This document shows positions 10,562 to 21,860 of a stretch of DNA of 64,000 nt, in pieces. The translations under genes and the position numbers were made by a program. Within the stretch, counting starts at the first letter, position 1. Each line of letters opens with the position of its first letter. Source of the DNA: Dillenia suffruticosa (Eukaryota; Streptophyta; Magnoliopsida; Dilleniales; Dilleniaceae); contig JAVTVX010000031.1 in the NCBI GenBank assembly GCA_033439265.1, positions 10,215,501 to 10,279,500 on the forward strand, given 5' to 3'. The notes beneath the pieces were generated by a model. The model saw nothing but the letters and a program-made list of their open reading frames with translations. It did not search any database and was not told the origin of the DNA.

Positions 10562-10871
10562 TCAAAATCACTAACATCTGATAAGTCATATTCATATTCA
10601 TCATCATAATCATATAATGATATGAGGAGTCGACGTCAAACTACCAATAAGAGTAGTCCTCATCAGATGATCTGTCCGGATCTTGAGCAGGAAATTCAAA
10701 GTCATCAGTGGGGTCATTGGGATGCCGCAGAGTTTTAAAATACTCAGCACACCTCCCCAAATCCCCAGGCAGGGTAACGTTGAAGCACCGAGGCAAGTCG
10801 AGGTATTCTACACGAGAGCAACCATCAAGAATAGCCTGCAAACCATCATTTGTCAGCTTATTTCCAATATC
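10562..10871 (-). pseudogene. Copy A exon 2 remnant (LRR part)
   Basis: The minus strand encodes GNKLTNDGLQAILDGC, E-Y-L-D-L-P-R-C, and DPTDDFEF, which match the last leucine-rich repeats and start of the acidic tail of copy B. At 10871 the homology jumps directly into intron sequence (atccattctatt), which in copy B lies about 940 bases away. The frame closes at a TAG (10641) before the Asp-Tyr tail seen in copy B. A ggagat/ggaaat hexamer repeat just outside (10465-10497) is expanded relative to copy B. Confidence 0.85.
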
Positions 10872-12109
10872 CATTCTATTAAAGCAACATACCAATATTA
10901 TCTGCAATACTGAGCTATTTGTAAGACAATTCAGACAATTAAGTCCTAGGCTATCGGTCAGGTATTTTTATGCCTAATGGCAAATACCGATCTTTATCAC
11001 CCTCTGACTGTTAACAGGATTAACTATATTACACCACCTTATGACCAGCTTGGTGTATAAGCAAATCAACTAGGACAACGCAGGAAATCATTTTATCCAA
11101 AGAAGAGGAATAGACGCAAGGGATCAGCACACCAAAGAATTGAGTTGAAGAGTTTGTACAACACTTGCATGTGCAAATAGGATGTTGATATTGCTTTAAA
11201 GATCAAAGGCATGCATTCTCCCACAAGAAAAGTGACACTAAAGGAACCCATAAAGGGGTTAGTGAATACCAACCATACATTAAAACCACATCATCACATG
11301 TACCTGTTTAGCATCCAAGCCAAGTGTTATCAGCCCAAATAAATAGATGTTGACTGGACAATAAACCAGCTTTCAAAGCAAGCTCAACCAAGTAAATTAA
11401 AAAGAAATCCATATGCAGAACATATTGAACGATTGTGGACAAATGCAAAAATTTGAGAATCAATCCACAAAAGCAAATCTAGAAAAGAGACCTGAAACAA
11501 GAGAAGCTAACTTGGCTATTTTTACACCAAAAAAAGGCCTACAAGGAGACTACCTGCCGTTCATGCAGCAACTGTTCTCTCTTCATCTCCCCAACTAGCA
11601 AATGAGAAATGTTATTCCGAAAAAGAGTGCTTCATTTATTTTGAGTTCTTACCATATCCATTTACAATCACCTCCCACCATTGTGAAGACAAGTCACCTC
11701 ACCTATGACTCTCATCAGCAACCACACCTCCTCCCCTGTATCACTGTGCACCACCACCCCAGACCCTCATTGTTGACCAAGAGCAGAATCAATTCACTCT
11801 CACTAAAACTCATGTCAACTACTGCCACGCAGCATGTTAATCATGAGAGCAAGAAAACAGGTTAGAGAGACACCTCCAAGGTTCATTTGGTAGGCATTTT
11901 TTTTTACTTCCTGTTGCTTTATTTTTAACAGAAAGTAACCGATGGCCATTTTATTCATTTTGGGAAGGAAGTGCAAAGTGGGTATTCTGCCCTTCCCATT
12001 GTTTCAAAGACCTATTCACTTATCATGTCTCCTCATAGAATAGTATCCCTATGAGCTTTCAATCCTATCATCATCAAAACATAGAGCAACTAATGAACTT
12101 CTTCCATTC
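10872..12109 (-). other. Copy A intron, left segment
   Basis: The part 10872-11050 aligns with 32653-32830 of the copy B intron. From about 11050 to 12109 the sequence has no counterpart in copy B, whose intron passes straight from gaccagct to ggaaatagaa (about 32820-32830), a phrase met in copy A only at 21676. Either copy B lost this block or copy A gained it. No gene found in it; two small frames at 11413-11865 show no domain. Confidence 0.6.
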
Positions 12110-12114
12110 ATCCA

Positions 12115-13339
12115 TGTTGGTCCCGATAAAACCAAGAAGGGGGGTTGAATTGGTTTAGTTTCATTTAAGACTTACTCCACTAAAATCAATCTTAAAACAT
12201 ATGGCCAAATAACATGCAAAATGTTAATGTAAATGCACAAATAAAAAGAAGGGATAGAGAGATCAAACCCAATTTATAGTGGTTCGGTCTTGTACCTACA
12301 TCCACTTTTCTAGCTTAGCAAGTCAGGGTCCAGTTATAACTAATTTTCACTATGCACAAAGAGAGTTACAATTATATGAATATGGCTTCAATGTTGACAA
12401 TCTGCACCTTCTATCTTGATGATGTCTTAATCCAACACTCACCAAAATCTAACTTTTTCACACCTAACCTATCAACTCTTGAAAATATTCCTCACACTCT
12501 CCTTAAACTTGTGAGACTATATAAATACAAAATCAGAAAGTACGGAATAAATCAACTCAGTCAGCAGCAGAAAAATGCAACAGAAAAATGACCGAGTAGA
12601 GATTTTTGGGGTCTATTTTCTTTTAACCCAAAACTCGAAAATGATCTGTAAAATATAATGAATATTGCTCTTCAAGGTATAATTCGAGTTCTGTCAAAAT
12701 TTTGTCTGTTTCAAAATGATATATCCCTTACAAAATGCCTTCAGAACCATCACTTGACAGATTTTTCATATCTTAAAAATTAACCTTCTGTTCAGATTTC
12801 AAAACATCCTTTTACTACAGTAACTTTCAAAGTTTCAAATCCAACAATACTCTTATAGTAAGAAGAAATCAAATCTAAAAAATATTGGAAGTTAGAGAAT
12901 GTATATAAGATTATAAAGTTTATGAAAACCTGCCATAACTTCAGAGATTGCTTAAATTTAAATTTTGAATTTGATTTTACCTCCAGTAAAAATCTGCTCT
13001 GAGATTGAATTTGAATCACCCATTAAAATAGATTTCATTGTTAAGCACAACTCTCAATCTGTACTTAACATGCTGAGTTAGGATTTGAAAGCAAAACAAA
13101 ATTATAGTAGTTAAAGACTTGATAAAAACTCTACTGTTTCTATCCATCACATTGCTTCTATCTATCTTGCTTCTACCCTGCTTCTGTGACAATATTTTTT
13201 GACCAGATGTATAGATTTATATATATAACTTTGCATAATATATTCTAAATGTTTGCATACTTGATAAATTATTAGAAACACATATAAAATTTTATTATCA
13301 TAAAAATATATTAGGGTTCGATAATAATTTCCCTAACGA
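12115..13339 (-). repeat. Element 2 3' LTR
   Basis: It begins (+ strand) TGTTGGTCCC and ends at the base next to the polypurine tract; it aligns along its whole length with 20218-21433 with scattered mismatches. On the coding strand it starts TCGTTAGGG where the other LTR has TGTTACG, so the terminal dinucleotide has decayed. Confidence 0.85.
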
Positions 13340-13352
13340 TCTCCCCCTTTTT
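13340..13352 (-). promoter_or_regulatory. Element 2 polypurine tract
   Basis: AAAAAGGGGGAGA on the coding strand immediately 5' of the 3' LTR, the plus-strand primer of reverse transcription. Similar AAGGGAGAGA words occur upstream near 13464, 13515 and 13550. Confidence 0.75.
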
Positions 13353-13859
13353 GATGATAACAAAACCTTAAATAAAATGAAAAATGATATGCTCACAGCA
13401 CAGCATGCGATCATTACATTCAGCACAATATGAAATGCAATCATATTACATTCTCTTTATTCTCTCCCTTAATGCATGAATAGTGAAACAATAGTCAACA
13501 TAAAATCAGTCATCTCTCCCTTAATATTTGCACATTTGCATTTTATATATCTCTCCCTTTTTGTTGTATCAAAAACAAACAACAACAGAGATAAAAAAGA
13601 CAATTATGAGGAATGAAAGTGCAGTCTTCATTAAAAAATAAGGATACACGAAAAGTAGATTTTGAGATTCAGAAATAACATCAGCTAGCCTACATATTGT
13701 AATCTACCTAGACATCTAGAAATCTTTCAAGCAACACAGACATGTCTTTCTACACTGTCTGAAGGAGATTCATATATTGATTTACTTTTTCTTTTATAAC
13801 ATTGATTTTATCTTTTAGTTCATGAACCCATTCTGCTTTGTTTGAGAAATGATACATAG

Positions 13860-14913
13860 GATGTGCAGTTGTCTTCTTCTCTTCCTAAAAGATTCTCCTA
13901 TTTCATACCTTGATCTAGGGAATTCAAAATATCTCTGATCATTTAAATTATGTTCAAGATCAGTTTCAATTCCACCTTCTTCATCTACTTTGCCTTGCCA
14001 AAATTGCTCATCTCTATATTTCCAAATTTTGTCATCAGATATTGTAATACCTATATGATTAAAGCAAGAGTTACCAAGAGTAAGAACATTCTCAGTTACT
14101 CCTTGAAATTAAGAGAAATCAAAACCTTTATACTCCAAAAGAGTTGACAACACATTACCATAAGATCTCATATTCACATTCCTTCTAATGTGAGAGAAAT
14201 GTCAACTAAATCTAATTTTTTATCCAAAATCATTGCAGCAATAATCTTGGTATCCTCAACAGTCACAGTAGTCATACTTCCATTCTTTGGAGTAATACAC
14301 AGATCCACAACTTTGTGAATGATTCTAACTATCAAATGAAAATCTAAGCAGTACAAGTATTTGCTTTCGACATCATCTTTGTCACCAAGTAGATTACATA
14401 ATTCTTTCTTGTTCAGATTTGATAAAAAATTATCTGCAGTTATTTTCAGTCCTAAGCAAGCGGATATATCATCCTTAGAAATGACAACCGAATGATCCAG
14501 AATTTTTATCACTAAACTTTTTGCATTTTTAGTATCTAAATTCTTGTAAAAATCAAAGATAATCTACTTCCAACATGTTTGTGAATCAGTACATAAACTA
14601 ACATAACTAATCCTTTCAAGAAATTTGTAGATTTTTTATCCATTTTCTTAAAAAAATTCAAAATCCAGAATTCTTGAAGGAAGAACATTTACCTTCAAAG
14701 CACGATTACTTGTTGAAGTAATCTTGATTCTTGATGATTCTTCCATCGGGGGAATTTGAATTTCAGGAGATGAATATCTTTCGGGTGATGAAAGATTTAA
14801 TCTAGGTTCAGAATTCCTACTCACAGATAAACTTTTATCATTAGTTCGACATGAGATACTGTGAGATTTGGGGTTTTTCTGTTGGCAATGCGTTGAGATT
14901 TTCTACGAACCAT
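13860..14913 (-). pseudogene. Extra frame between RNase H and 3' LTR (env position), broken
   Basis: A start codon at 14913 opens MVRRKSQRIANRK, soon interrupted by a stop, and a second open stretch (14512-14174) reads 112 residues including ACLGLKITADNFL, HLIVRIIHKVVDLCI and KIIAAMILDKK. This is where SIRE-type copia elements carry an env-like gene, but I see no signal peptide or clear membrane span. The second stretch loosely recalls the plant-transposon domain often annotated Transposase_32 downstream of retroelements; that is a memory-based guess. It is specific to this element; the gag-only element 1 lacks it. Decayed and probably non-functional. Confidence 0.4.
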
Positions 14914-15002
14914 TGTGATTTTGGAGATTAGCTTGAAAAATTTTGAAATTTTTTAATCTAGGGTTTTTGCGAATAGGAGAGAGGAGTTTTTTTTTTTTTT
15001 TA

Positions 15003-15218
15003 AATTTGAGAAAGTGAAATTTTAAAATTCTGGAATTTCTGTTTCTTTTATTTATTTATTTATTTGTATAGAATCACTACTATACTTATATCCTTACTTC
15101 TATAAGACTTAATTTGAGAAAGTGAAATTTTAAAATTCTAGAATTTCTGTTTCTTTTATTTATTTATTTATTTGTATAGAATCACTGCTATACTTATATC
15201 CTTACTTCTATAAGACTT
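15003..15218. repeat. Two-copy 108-bp tandem duplication
   Basis: Units 15003-15110 and 15111-15218 differ at about two positions (tggaat/tagaat and actac/actgc). Both contain a (TTTA)n run. The duplication lies between the extra frame and RNase H of element 2 and is younger than the general decay of that element. Confidence 0.9.
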
Positions 15219-15240
15219 TTATTATTTCATTTTCTTCTTT

Positions 15241-15760
15241 TTATAAAGGAAAATATATTCCAATCTCATTTCTAACAGATTCAAACCTTTCTCTATCTAG
15301 AAATTTTGTGAAAATATCTATCAATTGATTTTTTGTATCAACATATTCTAGAACAATATTTCCATTTAAAATATGATCTCTTATAAAATGATATCTAAGT
15401 TCTATATGTTTAGATTTAGAATGATTTATGTGATTTTTTGTTAGACAAATAGCACTTGTATTATCACATCTCATCAAAATATTTTTATAATTTAGTCTAT
15501 AATCTCTTAATTGTTGTTTCAACCTTAAGATTTGAGTACAACAATTTCTTATTGACACATTCTGATTCGGTCGTAAATAAATCAACTGAATTTTGACTTT
15601 GGATACCCAACTCACAATTCTATTTCCTAAAAATTGACAAGTACTTGAAATACTATTTCGATCAATTTTACATCCGATATAGTCAGTATCTGAATATCCA
15701 ATTAATTCAAAATTTGAATTTCTTGAATACGAAATTCCTATATTATAAGAACTTGATATA
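15241..15760 (-). pseudogene. Element 2 RNase H (copia), relic
   Basis: The open stretch 15615-15241 contains the copia RNase H C-terminus: MRCDNTSAICLTKN (catalytic Asp in CDN), HSKSKHIELRYHFIRD, and VDTKNQLIDIFTKFLDRERF. The N-terminal part with the GYSDxDY-type catalytic motif continues in another frame around 15680-15700, where the plus strand carries gatatagtcagtatctgaat. A frame break near 15615 separates them. Confidence 0.8.
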
Positions 15761-16960
15761 TATTTTAAAATTCTTTTAATAGTTTTTAAATGAGACTCCT
15801 TAGATTTACTTTGAAATCTAAATTATAAGTACACACTATACAAAATAACTAGACATGAAGCGGTTAGATATAACAAAGATCGTATCATACTTCTATAGAA
15901 ATTTTCATCTACATCTTTTTATTTTTCATCCAAATCTAACTTAATAGAGGTAGACATTGGAGTACTAGCATTTTTTGAGTTTTCCATTCTGAATTTCTTT
16001 ATTAACTTTTTTGCATATTTTTCTTAATTTATGAAAATTCTTTCGAATGTTTGTTTTATTTGTAAATCTAAAAAAAATTTCAATTCACCCATCATAGATA
16101 TTTCAATTCACCCATTATAGATATTTCAAATTCACGTTTCATCATATTACTAAAATCATCATGTAAGAATTCATTTGTAGTATCAAAAATAATATTATCA
16201 ATATAAATTTGAACAATCAAAATTATCATCATTAACATATTTTATAAACAATGTAGTATCAACATTTCATTTCTTAAAATTATACTTCAGAAGAAAATCA
16301 CTTAATCTTTCATACTATACTCTAGGTGTTTGTTTTAAACCATACAATACTTTTTATAATATATAAACATGATCTTTTTTATTAGATTCTTCAAATCTAA
16401 GGGATTGACTAACATAAATTTCTTCTTTTATATAACCATTCAAGAATACGTTTTTTACATCCATTTAAAATAATTAAAAATTTTTGAAGCACACATAGAT
16501 TAAAAGTAATCTAATTGCTTCCAACCTAGCTATCGGTACAAATGTTTTATTATAGTCAATTCCTTTTTCTTATGAATATCCTTTTACTACCAATCTAGCT
16601 TTGTTTCTTATGACACTTCTATTTTCATCCATTTTGTTTTTAAAAACCCATTTTGTTCCTATTTTTGTTTTATTATTTGGTTTAGGAACTAATGACCACA
16701 CATTATTTCTTCTAAATTGATTTAATTCATCTTATATTGCTTCTATCCAACTTTCATCTTTAAGGACTTCTTCTATACTTTTTGGTTCTATATGAGATAA
16801 AGTACAAATTGATTTTCTATATTTCTAAACTTGATTTTGTTTTTATGCCTTCATCAATTTCACCAATAACATTTTTTTGTGAATGACTAAATAAAAATTT
16901 TCAATTTTTATGATTTCATTTTTATATTCTTTTTCAATTTGAGATTCATTATTGTTATTA
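15761..16960 (-). pseudogene. Element 2 reverse transcriptase (copia), relic
   Basis: Fragments in several frames follow copia RT order. A linker near 16740-16800 matches the usual SWxxAxxxE region. The catalytic box at 16194-16205 reads Y-I-D-N within LIVQIYIDNIIF, where active copia enzymes have YVDD, so the second catalytic Asp has become Asn. Multiple stops occur throughout. Confidence 0.75.
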
Positions 16961-18110
16961 TTTTTTATGAGAGACTTCATTTAACTTAATAGTCGTATTA
17001 TTATTCTCATCTTCTAGGTTTTGAAAATCATTTTTATGAAATTTTACACTAATAGTTTTTTCAACAATTTTAGATTCTAAAGTAAAAACTCTATATGCTT
17101 TACTATTCAATGAGTAATCTAGAAAGATTCATTCTATTGATTTTTCATCAAATTTACTAATAATGTTCAAATTATTTTTTAAAATATAACATAAATATCC
17201 AAAAGTATGAAATTAAGATATATTAGGTTTTCTTTCTTTAAACAATTCATAAGAAGTTTTCTCAGTTATAAACCTAAGATATACTCTATTTATTATATAA
17301 CAAGTCGTAGAAACTGTCTCGAATCAAAAATATTTTCCTATACCACTCTCATTTAACATTGTTCTAGTCATTTCTTGAATAATTTTATTTTTTCTTTCAA
17401 CCATTCCATTTTGTTGAGCTATATATGGTACAGAAAAATTTTGATTTATTCCTTTCTTATTACAATATTCTAGAAATTCTATATTATTAAATTCTCTACC
17501 ATGGTCCATTCTTAATCCAATAATTTTTAGATTTTTTTCATTTTGAATTTTCTTGGCAAAACTTTTGAAAGTCTCAAATGCACTATTTTTATTAGCTAAA
17601 AATAAAATTCATGTGAATTTAGAAAAATCATCTACAATAATAAGACCATATTTATTTCCACATAAACTTTGAGTTCTAATAGATCCAAATAAATTCATAT
17701 GCAAAATTTGTAAAGGTCTAGAAGTTGAAATATAATCCTTATTTTTAAATGACGATTTTCTTTGTTTATTTAGTGAGCATACATTATAATTTGTGATTTT
17801 TTAAAATTATTCTTGGTAAAACTCTTATTAAATTTTTCTTAGACAAAATTTCTAATTGTTTAAACTTCACATGACTTAATTTTTTATACTATACATAAAT
17901 GTCAGTTTCTATGGATATCAAACAATTTTTTTAAACTATCTAAGATTTTTGAGTTTACCATATAGATATTTCCAGATCTAATTATTTCAAATATTTTTTC
18001 TTGAGTTATGCAACCAAAAACTATGCATTTATTTTTCTTAAAAAGAATATCATATCCTAAATCAAATAATTGACTCACACTCAATAGATTATGCATTAAC
18101 CTATCAACAA
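16961..18110 (-). pseudogene. Element 2 integrase with pre-integrase domain, relic
   Basis: The pre-integrase part (18096-17902) reads MHNLLSVSQLFDLGYDILF, the usual copia phrase before the zinc finger. The catalytic core at 17509-17324 reads MDHGREFNN (catalytic Asp), SVPYIAQQNGMVERKN (catalytic Glu in VERKN) and MTRTMLNES. Those acidic residues are intact, but stops and frame changes interrupt the region between. Confidence 0.8.
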
Positions 18111-18199
18111 ATAAAACATTTTTTTATAAAAGTAGAGTTAATACTGATAGTACCTTTACCAATAATTTTTCCTTTTTTATTATCTCCAAAAGTCACTAT

Positions 18200-18310
18200 T
18201 CCTTACTCAATCTTTTCTATTTCCTTGAACAATGAGACGTCACCCGTCATATGTCTTAAACAACCACTATCAACATACCATTTTCCTTTTGCTTTAATCT
18301 CATGATCCTA
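18200..18310 (-). pseudogene. Element 2 protease active-site region
   Basis: The minus strand reads WYVDSGCLRHMTGD, the copia aspartic protease signature. The catalytic DSG lies at 18263-18271 and is intact. Flanking sequence is frameshifted. Confidence 0.7.
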
Positions 18311-18419
18311 CATAACTTAAACAAACGGATCATCTGTTCTTAGGAATCCAAACTATCTTGGGTTCTCTAAATAACAAGCTTGTACTGGGAGTAAATTTTT
18401 CTTGTGTATAACTAAACTT

Positions 18420-20200
18420 GTTTAAGAAGCAAAATTTAGTAATATATCATATTTTATGATAATAATAGCAAGTGTAATTATTTTTCCTTCTCTGAAAGTT
18501 ATCAAAATATTTATATTTAATTTATGAAAAATCAAATTTTTTATTTCCTTTTGTGTTTATGAAGTTTTTGTTAAAAGTGTCAGAATAACTTATTCTACCC
18601 TTGTATGTTGTGCTTCTGTAGCCACTGCTTCTATCTTTAGTTTTTGTAGTCTGAGATTTTCTGTTTTTTGTATTTTTTTACTGCACTAACAAATACAGTT
18701 CTATTGACTTGTGATTGAAATGCATTTTCAGAGTTGTACCCTAAATCATTCTTTGAAGAGTCATGTCTTTGAATTCAAGAAACCTAGTTAGTTTTTGATC
18801 ACTTTCATTGAACTTTTAAAATGTTTTTTTAATGGACATAAACAGCTCATATATTCTATTTTTCAGCAAATATACTTCATCATTCATTGTAGAAATTTTC
18901 AATTTTATTGTTTCATTTTCAGATCTTAAAACTGATAATTCAATGTTTACAGCAGTGTTTATGAATTTCAGAACATCATTTTCAGTCTTACAACATCATT
19001 TTCAGAATTCAGCAACATGTTAGTCTGTTTCATGTTTTAAGTCTAGTATCCTGCATTTAACTCTGAAATCAGTTTCAGTATATCACCTTCATCACAAATA
19101 ACATTTTTAGTATTTTTAGAATCAGATTTCACCTGTGAATCAGCTATCAAACAGATGTTTGCTTCATTAGAATTTTCTGAATTTTCTGAGTCTGAATTTT
19201 GTAAATCAATCCAGGTAGTCATAAAAACTTTTCCATTTTTCTGGAATTTTTAGATTTTCTTCAAGAGAATTGGGCACCCATATTTAATGTGTCCTGGTTT
19301 TTTACACTCATAGCATACAACTTCTTGTTTGTCTTTCTTTTTATCCTTATTCTTGCTGAATTTTCCTGCATAAAACTTAGATTTTGGAGATACATTAGTC
19401 TTTGAAAATTTCTAAAAATTTTTACCTTTTCTTCTAAGAATTCTAGATAGTTTTTTAGTTAGAAAATTGACTTCACTATCACTGTTTTCATCCTCTAAAG
19501 ATTCTTCCTCTACAATGAATGCAATAGATTTTTTATTCCCTTCAGATTCAGCAGAATGATACATCTCAGTTTCATATGCCATCAGCTTTCCTCTTAGCTC
19601 ATTCAAGGATAGTTTCGAGAGATCTTAAGCCTCCTTTATGGTAGTCTTTTTAGCATCCCAAACTCTAGGCAGAATTCTCAAGATTTTTCTGACAAGATCA
19701 GGGTCCGAAAAGAATTTTTCAAGAGACTCCAGTTCATTTGTGATGGATGTGAATTTGTTAAACATATTTTTCACTTGTTCTCCTGGTTGAAACTTAGATT
19801 CCTGTATAAGAAGATTGACTCTGGTGTCTTTGACAGTTCTAGTTCTTTTGTGAGTGACACAGAGTCCATCCCATATCTCTTTAGCTATAGAATAAGAAAA
19901 AACTAAGTTAAATTCTATCGGAAAAATTGCACATAGCAACAAATGTTTTGCTCTAGAGTTTATAGACATTTTCTTTTTATCTTCCTCAGTCACTATAGGG
20001 ATTTTTACATCTAAATTTTCTTGAAAAATTACTTCTCAAGGTTCATAATCTGTAACTTGAATAAAGGTCTCTATTTTACATTTTCAATGAGAGAAATTAA
20101 CTCCATCAAAATAGGGAACTTTATTTGTGCATTGTCCAAAGGTATACTACGAAGCCATTGGATTTTTGGCTCAAAAGACATCTCTTTTATGGAGTCGAGT
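18420..20200 (-). pseudogene. Element 2 gag, relic
   Basis: Gag begins near 20150 (the phrase YFDGVNFSH is readable in one frame). It then has a 122-residue open capsid stretch (19993-19625: MSINSRAKHLLLCAIFPIEF, W-D-G-L-C-V-T-H), a Glu/Ser-rich linker (19606-19412), and an intact zinc knuckle near 19280-19320, C-Y-E-C-K-K-P-G-H-I-K-Y-G-C. A long Glu/Asn/Lys-rich, probably coiled, C-terminal part follows (about 19250-18700). A second knuckle near 18450-18490 reads C-Y-Y-Y-H, having lost its second Cys. This long gag with two knuckles is typical of SIRE-like copia. Confidence 0.8.
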
Positions 20201-20204
20201 ACCA

Positions 20205-20217
20205 GCTCTGATCCACT
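20205..20217 (-). promoter_or_regulatory. Element 2 primer-binding site
   Basis: Just inside the 5' LTR the minus strand reads GTGGATCAGAGC, one base short of TGGTATCAGAGC, the complement of the 3' end of initiator methionine tRNA used by most plant copia elements. Confidence 0.75.
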
Positions 20218-21433
20218 TGTTGGTCCCAATGAAATCAAGAAAGTGGGGTTGAATTGGTTTGACTTCACTTAAGATTTTACTACACTAAAATCAGTTCTAA
20301 AACATATGACCACATGCAAAATGCTAATGTAAATGCACAAATAAAAAGAAGGGATAGAGAGATCAAACTCGATTTATAGTGGTTCGATCTTGTGCCTATG
20401 TCCACTCTTCCAGCTCAGCAAGTTAAGGTCCAGCTATAGCTAGTTTTCACTATGCACAAAGAGAGTTACAACCACATATACATGGTTTCAATGTTGACAA
20501 TTTGCATCTTCCATTTTAAAGATGTCTTAATCCAACACTCACTAAAGTCTAACTCTCTCACACCTAGCCTATCAACTCTTGAGAATATTCCTCACACTCT
20601 CCTTAGATTTGTGAGACTATACAAATACAAAATTAGAAAGTACAGAACAAATCAACTCAGTCGGCAGTAGAAAAATGATCAAGTAGAGATTTTTGGGGTC
20701 TATTTTCTCTCAACCCAAAACTCAAAAATGATCTATAAAATATTATGAATATTGACTGAATATTGCTCTTCAAGGTTCAATTCGAGTTCTGTCAAAATTC
20801 TGTCCATTTCAAAATGATATATCCCTTACAAAATGCCTTCAGAACCAGCACTTGACAGATTGTTCAGATACTAAAAATTAGCCTTCTGTTCAGATTTCAA
20901 AACCTCCTTTTACTGCAGTAACTTTCGAAATTTCGAATCCAACAATACTCTTGTAGTAAAGAGAAATCAAATCTAAAAAATTTTAGAAGTTAGAGAAGGT
21001 ATATAAGATTATAAAATTTCTGAAATTTGTCGAAACTTCAGAAATTGCTTAAATTCATATTCTGAATTTGATTTTACCTCCAGAAAAAATCTGATCTGAG
21101 CTTGAATTTGAATCACTCATTAAAATAGGCTTCATGGTTAAAAATAGCTCCCAATCTATACTTAACATGTTGGGCTAGAACTTGAAAGCAGAACAAAATT
21201 ATAGCAGTTAAAAACTTGATAGATACTCTACTGTTTCTACCCATCACACTGTTTCTATCCATCTTGCTTCTACCTTACTTTTGTGATAGTATTTTCTGAC
21301 CAGTTGTATAGATTTATATATATAACCTTTCATAACATATTCTAAATGTCTGTACACTTGATAAATTATTAGAAACACATAAAGTTTTGTTATTATTAAA
21401 ATATAATAGAGTTCGACAATAATTTTCGTAACA
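20218..21433 (-). repeat. Element 2 5' LTR
   Basis: On the coding strand it starts TGTTACGAAAATTATTGTCG and ends in GGGACCAACA. It aligns with 12115-13339 and, at both ends, with the LTRs of element 1 (TGTTAAGAAAATTATTGTCG ... GGGACCAACA), proving the two elements belong to one family. Confidence 0.9.
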
Positions 21434-21438
21434 ATCGA

Positions 21439-21860
21439 TTTCTCAAATAGTTCTGATAGAAAGGTTTGAAGTGTTCCAAAATTTTTATTTTCTTTTCCTG
21501 TGAATCTTTTCCTATCTCAAGCAAGAACTATGCTTCCATGGGAAAAAAATATATGAATCATGTTCCCTTCAAAAGTAACCTTGTTCAGTTTGTTGAGTAG
21601 AAACTTCTTACTCTGCATATGTGTCATCTGAGATGTAGATGTTGAAATCACTTGTCTCTCTATTGCTTGATTTCTTGGAAATAGAATTTCCCCCGGTAAG
21701 ATTTAGACATATCTAAAAACTTTTCAGGGTTTGTTTTACATTCACTCAGAGGAAATAAGATGCTAAGAAAAATTGTTCTACATCAAATAATTTTGATGGA
21801 TTTTGGAAGATTATGCCTTACACTAATGAAGGAATAAATAAAGTTTGTAGGAGTAAAAGT
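21439..21860 (-). other. Copy A intron, middle segment
   Basis: From about 21676 it aligns with the copy B intron (ggaaatagaattt at about 32830), ending in ggagtaaaagt at 21850-21860, the exact left flank of element 1. Bases 21439-21675 have no counterpart in copy B. Confidence 0.75.

Larger units (their letters stand above)
12115..21433 (-). mobile_element. Ty1/copia SIRE-like retrotransposon, element 2
   Basis: A near full-length element of 9.3 kb inserted in the copy A intron. LTRs are 20218-21433 (5') and 12115-13339 (3'); flanking duplications are ATCCA (12110-12114) and ATCGA (21434-21438), one mismatch. Minus-strand order is LTR, primer-binding site, gag with zinc knuckle, protease, integrase, RT, RNase H, an extra open frame, polypurine tract, LTR. 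Integrase before RT is diagnostic of copia. Long LTRs, a long coiled gag C-terminus and extra DNA downstream of pol suggest the SIRE/Maximus lineage. Many stops and frameshifts make it inactive. It shares LTR ends with element 1 at 21861-26641. Confidence 0.85.
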
